Source: Planctomycetota bacterium | GTDB lineage: Bacteria; Planctomycetota; UBA1135; GCA-002686595 | Assembly (NCBI GenBank): GCA_002686265.1 | Contig: NZBA01000035.1 | Coordinates: 62,001-126,000 of the forward strand | DNA: 64,000 bases | Direction of reading: 5' to 3' | Shown: one piece after another, positions 59,387 to 64,000 of the stretch | How positions within the stretch are numbered: the first letter of the stretch is position 1 | Layout of the letters: every line of letters begins with the position of its first letter | Program-made: the position numbers and the translations under genes | The notes under the pieces: generated by a model | Told to the model about the DNA's origin: nothing | Databases searched by the model: none | The model's input: only the letters and a program-made list of their open reading frames with translations

Positions 59387-60913
59387 TCAGCCCGCGCCTC
59401 CACCGAGCAGCCCGACGAGGTGGCGCACGCTGGGCTCCATCCAGTCGAGCAGGAAGTGGGGGAAGATCCCCAGCGCCACGCACAGGAACAACAGCGGCGC
59501 CAGGCAGAGGATCTCGCGCAAGTTGATGTCGGACAGGTCCTTGTACTTCTCGTTGAGAGTCCCGAGGAAGACGCGCTGCATGGCCCACAGTAAGAAGCCC
59601 GCGGTGATCACGATGCCGAGCACGCTCAACAACACCAGGATCCGAAAGCGCGGGTCCGCCGAATCGTAGGCGCCCACCAAGGTCAGCGCCTCCGACACGA
59701 ATCCGGCCATTCCGGGCAGGCCCAGGGCGGCGAAGAAGGCGACGGTCGTCAGTCCCCAGTAGATGGGCATCGGCTGGGACAGGCCGCCGAATCCGTTCAG
59801 GTCGCGGTGGTGAGCGCGGTCGTAGATCACGCCCACGATGAGGAAGAGGGCCGCCGAGGAGGTTCCGTGGTTGAACATCTGCAACGCGGCACCGCTCATC
59901 CCCCACTCGGTCAAGGCGGCGAAGCCGAGCAGGACGTAGCCCATGTGGCTGACCGAGCTGTAGGCGACCATGCGCTTGAAGTCGGTCTGGCCGAGGGCTA
60001 CGAAGGCTCCGTAGATGATGCTGATCACGCCCAGCACGCCGAGGACGTAGGCGAAGGTCCGGAAGGCGTCGGGGACGATGGGGAAGCAGGCCCGCAACAT
60101 CCCGTAGCCGCCGAGCTTCAGCAGGATGCCCGCCAGGATGACCGAGATCGGCGTCGGCGCCTGCACGTGCGCGTCTGGGAGCCAGGTGTGGAAGGGAAAG
60201 ACCGGCACCTTGATGGCGAAGGCCACGAACAGGAACCAAAACACCCAGGTGGTGAACTTCATCCCCAAGAGCGCACCGCCGAAGGGCAGGTTTGCGCCAG
60301 TCAGGGACCCCGCCTGGGCCAGCTCGATCATCTCCTGGATCGAGAACGTCCCGCTCGAGAGCCGCAGGGCCACCAGAGCAACGAGCATCAGGACCGAACC
60401 GGCGAGGGTGTAGAGGAAGAACTTGATCGCCGCGTACTCCCTCCTGGGACCTCCCCAGATCCCGATCAGGAAGTACATCGGGAGCAGCATGATCTCCCAG
60501 TAGACGTAGAACAGGAAGTAGTCGAGGGAGACGAACACGCCGACGATCCCGACCTCCAACAGCAGGAGCAGCGCGTAATAGGCGCGTCCGGCTTTCGCGA
60601 TCCCGAAGCTCGCGGGAATGCCGATGAACAGCAGCAGCGTCGTCAACCAGACCAGCGGCAGGCTGAGGCCGTCCACTCCGACGTGGTAGTTCACCCCCAG
60701 ACCGCTGATCCAGGGGACATTGGCCACGAACTGCATCTGTTCGGTGGTCTTGTCAAACCCGACGTACGCCACGGTCGCCAGGACGAGTGGGATGAAGGTC
60801 GCCACGAGGCTGACGAGCTTCACCGTGCCCAGCGCCCGAGCCGGCAGGCACATGATCACGGCCATGCCAATCAGCGGGATGAAGGTGATCCAGGTGAGGA
60901 GAGTGGAGTCCAT
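59387..60913 (-). CDS. nuoM: NADH-quinone oxidoreductase subunit M
   Basis: A 508-residue antiporter-like subunit. NYHVGVDGLSLPLVWLTTLL, VFPFHTWLPDAHVQAPTPIS and FKRMVAYSSVSHMGYVLLG are NuoM-type. Fourteen or so membrane segments are seen. It lies 31 bases after nuoL. Confidence 0.95.
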   Translation of the reverse strand: MDSTLLTWITFIPLIGMAVIMCLPARALGTVKLVSLVATFIPLVLATVAYVGFDKTTEQMQFVANVPWISGLGVNYHVGVDGLSLPLVWLTTLLLFIGIPASFGIAKAGRAYYALLLLLEVGIVGVFVSLDYFLFYVYWEIMLLPMYFLIGIWGGPRREYAAIKFFLYTLAGSVLMLVALVALRLSSGTFSIQEMIELAQAGSLTGANLPFGGALLGMKFTTWVFWFLFVAFAIKVPVFPFHTWLPDAHVQAPTPISVILAGILLKLGGYGMLRACFPIVPDAFRTFAYVLGVLGVISIIYGAFVALGQTDFKRMVAYSSVSHMGYVLLGFAALTEWGMSGAALQMFNHGTSSAALFLIVGVIYDRAHHRDLNGFGGLSQPMPIYWGLTTVAFFAALGLPGMAGFVSEALTLVGAYDSADPRFRILVLLSVLGIVITAGFLLWAMQRVFLGTLNEKYKDLSDINLREILCLAPLLFLCVALGIFPHFLLDWMEPSVRHLVGLLGGGAG

Positions 60914-60944
60914 CGGGCTCTGGAGGGATTGGGGGCCGAGTGGG

Positions 60945-63194
60945 TCAGGCGAGGATCAGCCAGGCCGCGGCGATGAGCCCGCCGCCGACCGCGAAGGTGA
61001 CGTACTGCTGGATGCGTCCGGTTTGAAACAGACGCACCAGGGAGCCGAAGAGCTGCGTGATCGCTCCCGCTCCGTTGACGAGCCCGTCGACGATGGTTCG
61101 GTCGAACCAAGCCTGCAGGAAGCCGAGGGCGCGGTTGGTACGGCCGACACCCAGGACGATCCCGTCGATGACGTTCTCGTCGAACCAGCGCTGGAGGCTC
61201 GCCAGCAGGTGGGTTAAGCGCAGGACCGTGCCGTTGACCAGCTCGTCCACGTAGTACTTGCGCGCCACGGTGTGGTAGATCTCGCCGAGAGCCGCTGCGA
61301 TGCGCTCGGGGCTGGCCTTGCGCGCTCCGAATAGCCACCAGGCTCCGAAGATACCCAAGCCCGCGACCAGCAGCGAGACGAGCATCGCCATGTTGTGGGC
61401 GACGTGCTCGGCGTGCTCGATCATCTCGTGGGTGACGGTGTGACCGTAGCCATTCATCAAGTCCACGCCCGGATACAGCGTCTCCGGCGAGACCAGGCGC
61501 ACGAACCACGGCGCGTGGTGGGCCAGGACGTCCAGGTCGGCGAGCCAGAACTTCCCGCCCAGGAAACCGAGGGTCGCCAGACACAACAACGAGACCGTCA
61601 TCGGCCAGGGCGACTCCACAGGCAAGGGGCCGGGATGTCCGGGGGCGATGCCACCGTCCTCGGAGTGCACTAACTCGTGGTCGTGGTGGTCGTCGTGACC
61701 TTCCTGGCCGTGTCCGTGCCCCTCGGCGACCTCTCCGCGGTAGGTCCCGCCGAAGGTCATGAACATCATCCGGAACATGTAGAACGCGGTCAGCGCCGCC
61801 GCCACGGGCAGGGCGATCGAGGCGAAAACGGCCGCACCGGAGAACTCGAGGCTCGTCTTGGTGAACGCGGCCTGGATGATCTTGTCCTTGGAGTAAAAAC
61901 CGCTGAAGAGCGGGATCCCCGCGATCGCCAAGGTCGAGATGCCCATGGCCGCGAAGGTCAGCGGCATGCGCGTGCGCAGCCCGCCCATCTTGCGCATGTC
62001 CTGCTCGTGGTGGCAGCCGTGGATGACCGAGCCGGCCGAGAGGAACAGGCACGATTTGAAGAAGGCGTGCGTCACCATGTGGAACAGCCCGGCGACGAGG
62101 CCGATTCCGCCCGTGCCGATGGCGGCCACCATGAACCCGAGCTGGCTGATCGTGGACCACGCCAGCACCGCCTTGAGGTCGAAAGCCGTCACGCCGATCG
62201 TCGCCGCGAAGAGCGCCGTGAAGGCTCCGGTCGCCATCACGACCGCCAGCACGTCGGGCGAGAGGATCGGGAAGGTGCGCCCGAGCAGAAAGACGCCCGC
62301 CGCGACCATCGTGGCGGCGTGGATCATGGCCGAGACGGGCGTGGGGCCCGCCATGGCGTCGGGCAGCCAGATGTGGAGCGGGAACTGGGCGCTCTTGCCG
62401 ACCGTGCCGCCGAAGATGAACAGGCCGGCGACCGTCATCCACGCAGGCCACTCACCGCCGTGGCGGGCGACGTCCTCGTTCGTGAGCCTCCACAGGTCGA
62501 CGAACTCGAAAGTGTGGTAGTGCTGCCAGAACATCATCATCCCGATCAGGAGGCAGCAGTCTCCCACCCGCGTGGTCAAGAAGGCCTTTTTCGAGGCCCA
62601 GGTCGCCCAACGCTGGAAGAAGGGTGTGCTCGGATCGTGGGAGAAGTGGCCGATGAGCAGGTAGCTCATCAGGCCCATGATCTCCCAGAACACGAACAGC
62701 ACGAGCAGGCTGTCGGCCAGCACCAGGCCCAGCATCGCTACCGAGAACAGGCTGATGTTGGCGAAGAACAGGTGGTAGCGGCGATCGCCCTTCATGTACC
62801 CGACCGAGAACAGGTGCACGAAGAAGCTCACGACGCCGACGGCCGCCAACATGGCCGCGCCCAGGCCGTCGTAGAGGATCCCCACCTCCAGGTTCAACGG
62901 CGAAACCGCCGCCTTGCCCGACTGGTAGAGCCAAGCCCAGCTGATCCCAGCCTCCGAGGAGACGTGGAAGAAACCCCCGCCGCCGTGCTCGCCGCCGCTG
63001 GCGTGCAAGGCCTTGGCCAGCATCAGGACGGCGATCACCATCGTGACGCCCATGCCGCCTGTCAGAAGCCAGTCGCCCTTGCGCGGGAGGAAGCGGCCAA
63101 AGAAGACCTGGACGACATACCCGATGAGCGGGATCAGCGGCACCGCGAGCAGCAGCTTGAAGTCCGTCTCGGGGTTGAAGTGAAGGAAGTCCAT
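60945..63194 (-). CDS. nuoL: NADH-quinone oxidoreductase subunit L
   Basis: A 749-residue proton-pumping subunit, longer than many NuoL proteins. VEIGILYDGLGAAMLAAVGV, FPLHIWLPDAMAGPTPVSAM and the C-terminal long amphipathic helix region are as expected. A His/Gly-rich loop (near residues 490-510, with HGHGQEGHDDHHDH) is unusual and may bind metal. It ends with the extra segments that carry the lateral helix. It starts 14 bases after the nuoK stop. Confidence 0.95.
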   Translation of the reverse strand: MDFLHFNPETDFKLLLAVPLIPLIGYVVQVFFGRFLPRKGDWLLTGGMGVTMVIAVLMLAKALHASGGEHGGGGFFHVSSEAGISWAWLYQSGKAAVSPLNLEVGILYDGLGAAMLAAVGVVSFFVHLFSVGYMKGDRRYHLFFANISLFSVAMLGLVLADSLLVLFVFWEIMGLMSYLLIGHFSHDPSTPFFQRWATWASKKAFLTTRVGDCCLLIGMMMFWQHYHTFEFVDLWRLTNEDVARHGGEWPAWMTVAGLFIFGGTVGKSAQFPLHIWLPDAMAGPTPVSAMIHAATMVAAGVFLLGRTFPILSPDVLAVVMATGAFTALFAATIGVTAFDLKAVLAWSTISQLGFMVAAIGTGGIGLVAGLFHMVTHAFFKSCLFLSAGSVIHGCHHEQDMRKMGGLRTRMPLTFAAMGISTLAIAGIPLFSGFYSKDKIIQAAFTKTSLEFSGAAVFASIALPVAAALTAFYMFRMMFMTFGGTYRGEVAEGHGHGQEGHDDHHDHELVHSEDGGIAPGHPGPLPVESPWPMTVSLLCLATLGFLGGKFWLADLDVLAHHAPWFVRLVSPETLYPGVDLMNGYGHTVTHEMIEHAEHVAHNMAMLVSLLVAGLGIFGAWWLFGARKASPERIAAALGEIYHTVARKYYVDELVNGTVLRLTHLLASLQRWFDENVIDGIVLGVGRTNRALGFLQAWFDRTIVDGLVNGAGAITQLFGSLVRLFQTGRIQQYVTFAVGGGLIAAAWLILA

Positions 63195-63208
63195 CTGGAG
63201 AGCTCTCC

Positions 63209-63511
63209 CTACTCGCGCATCAGATCGACGTCGCTCGGCTTGATCGAGTCGAAGAGGTGGAACACGTTCAACACGATGGCGAGCGCGACGGCGGCCTCGG
63301 CCGCGGCGAGGATGATCGTGAAGATCGCGAACATCCGTCCGTCGAGGCCGTCCCCGCCAAAGCGATTGAAGGCCACGAAGTTGATGTTCGCCGCGTTGAG
63401 GATCATCTCGATACCCATCAACACGTAGAGGATGTTGCGGCGGGCGATGATGCAGACCACTCCCAGCGCAAACAGGGCGGCGGAAACGGCGACGTAGGCT
63501 CCGACTCCCAT
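63209..63511 (-). CDS. nuoK: NADH-quinone oxidoreductase subunit K
   Basis: A 100-residue membrane subunit with three segments. VVCIIARRNILYVLMGIEMI contains the conserved Glu of the second segment, and the end VALAIVLNVFHLF is normal. ATG 63511 overlaps the nuoJ stop (ATGA), so the genes are coupled. Confidence 0.95.
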   Translation of the reverse strand: MGVGAYVAVSAALFALGVVCIIARRNILYVLMGIEMILNAANINFVAFNRFGGDGLDGRMFAIFTIILAAAEAAVALAIVLNVFHLFDSIKPSDVDLMRE

Positions 63512-64000
63512 CAGATGCCCCCTTCCGGCTCGGCGGGTTCCTCGAAGTCGGCGACCTTGCGCCGCGCGATGTAGACCGCGGCGACGAGCGCCACGGTCAG
63601 GACGACGGCGGCGAGCTCGAAGGCCACGACGTACTGATCGGCGGCGAGGAAGCCCACGCCGATCTCCCGCGCGTGCGACAGCTTCGGAGCGGGCGGCGGC
63701 GTGGCCGCTTGCGACCAGTGGACCGTGGCCGCCACCTTGGCGCCCACCCACGCGAAGGCGCCACCCCCCGCTGCCAGTCCCAAGCCCACGCGCGAGAGCT
63801 TGCGCTCGGTCGGATCGGGGGGGCTCAGCATCACGCCGAACAAGATCAGCGCCAGGATGCCGCCCACGTAGATCAGGATCTGCGCCATGGCCAGGAAGTC
63901 GGCTCCTAGCAGCAGAAACAGGCCCGCGACGCCGCCGAAGGTGGCCAGCAGGGCGAAGGCGCTGCGCACGACCGAGCGCTCCCAGATACAGACCAGGGCC
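63511..64000 (-). CDS. nuoJ: NADH-quinone oxidoreductase subunit J, 5' end beyond window
   Basis: The frame is open to base 64000 and runs on beyond the edge: just before VVRSAFALLATFGGVAGLFL it reads ALVCIWERS, so the GTG at 63969 is not the start. LLGADFLAMAQILIYVGGIL is the diagnostic segment (J-type LLGAxFLAxxQILVYxGxI). The C-terminal end is complete at 63511. It is the first visible gene of the complex I run; nuoA-I are not in the window. Confidence 0.92.
   Translation of the reverse strand, partial: ALVCIWERSVVRSAFALLATFGGVAGLFLLLGADFLAMAQILIYVGGILALILFGVMLSPPDPTERKLSRVGLGLAAGGGAFAWVGAKVAATVHWSQAATPPPAPKLSHAREIGVGFLAADQYVVAFELAAVVLTVALVAAVYIARRKVADFEEPAEPEGGI

Noticed and set aside
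1-64000. CRISPR arrays, rRNA, tRNA or intact mobile elements
   Set aside because: No regularly spaced direct repeats, no conserved rRNA segments, no transposase or integrase frame and no clear tRNA cloverleaf were found on reading; a covariance-model scan could still reveal a tRNA.

Overview
The window is a GC-rich (about 70% by eye), gene-dense bacterial chromosome segment. It most likely comes from a member of the Planctomycetota. The evidence is a planctomycete-type cytochrome c/DUF1549 (PSD1-like) secreted protein at the left edge, a type II (archaeal-type) methionine aminopeptidase, paired secreted amidohydrolases, many secreted or lipoproteins of unknown function, and a large Cys-rich secreted LamG protein. 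No rRNA, tRNA, CRISPR array, intact transposase or phage gene was recognised. Phylum assignment is inference from gene content; species was not determined.

Layout. 1-12 kb: PSD1-like protein (truncated by the window edge), SDR oxidoreductase, LamG secreted protein, then central metabolism (ilvE, korB, korA), a FIST-domain protein, and a secreted protein that looks like the N-terminal stub of an FG-GAP family protein. 12-24 kb: an IMPase/CysQ-like phosphatase, followed on the minus strand by a tightly packed run of ten genes read from 24.06 kb down to 13.2 kb. The order is RHH regulator, sat, sulfatase-like AlkP protein, cysC, two large AlkP-superfamily phosphohydrolases, a second RHH protein, an EMC3/Oxa1-like membrane protein, an HD hydrolase and a secreted HExxH metallopeptidase. 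This is the best candidate for an undescribed system. It makes activated sulfate (APS/PAPS) beside three membrane or secreted AlkP enzymes, contains no sulfate-reduction gene, and has an inverted/direct-repeat operator candidate upstream.

24-30 kb: a TPR-like lipoprotein, AIM24-like protein, SnoaL-like lipoprotein, a MamK-like actin paired with a degenerate GGDEF protein, a LOG-family protein, and two small proteins (one 59 aa, single membrane segment). 30-42 kb: two overlapping secreted amidohydrolase-family genes, radical SAM, a DUF59 Fe-S assembly factor, TPR protein, ATP-dependent PEP carboxykinase, NAD-sugar epimerase, GIY-YIG, a YcfL-like lipoprotein and an acyltransferase-3 membrane protein. 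42-58 kb: mutS, a short glycosyltransferase-like protein, type II map, lipoprotein, atypical protein kinase, leucine-dehydrogenase-like enzyme, topA with a Lys-rich tail, a DinG-like helicase with a decayed exonuclease domain, a TIGR03087-type glycosyltransferase and a methyltransferase. 58-64 kb: nuoJ (cut by the edge), K, L, M, N of respiratory complex I.

Two non-coding patterns stand out. One is a dispersed element of about 90-180 bp with terminal inverted repeats (three copies), each copy starting exactly at a TAG stop codon. The other is a recurring TANNNT hexamer 6-8 nt before start codons that lack a Shine-Dalgarno site, which suggests leaderless transcripts. Both were found by reading and need a computed search to confirm.
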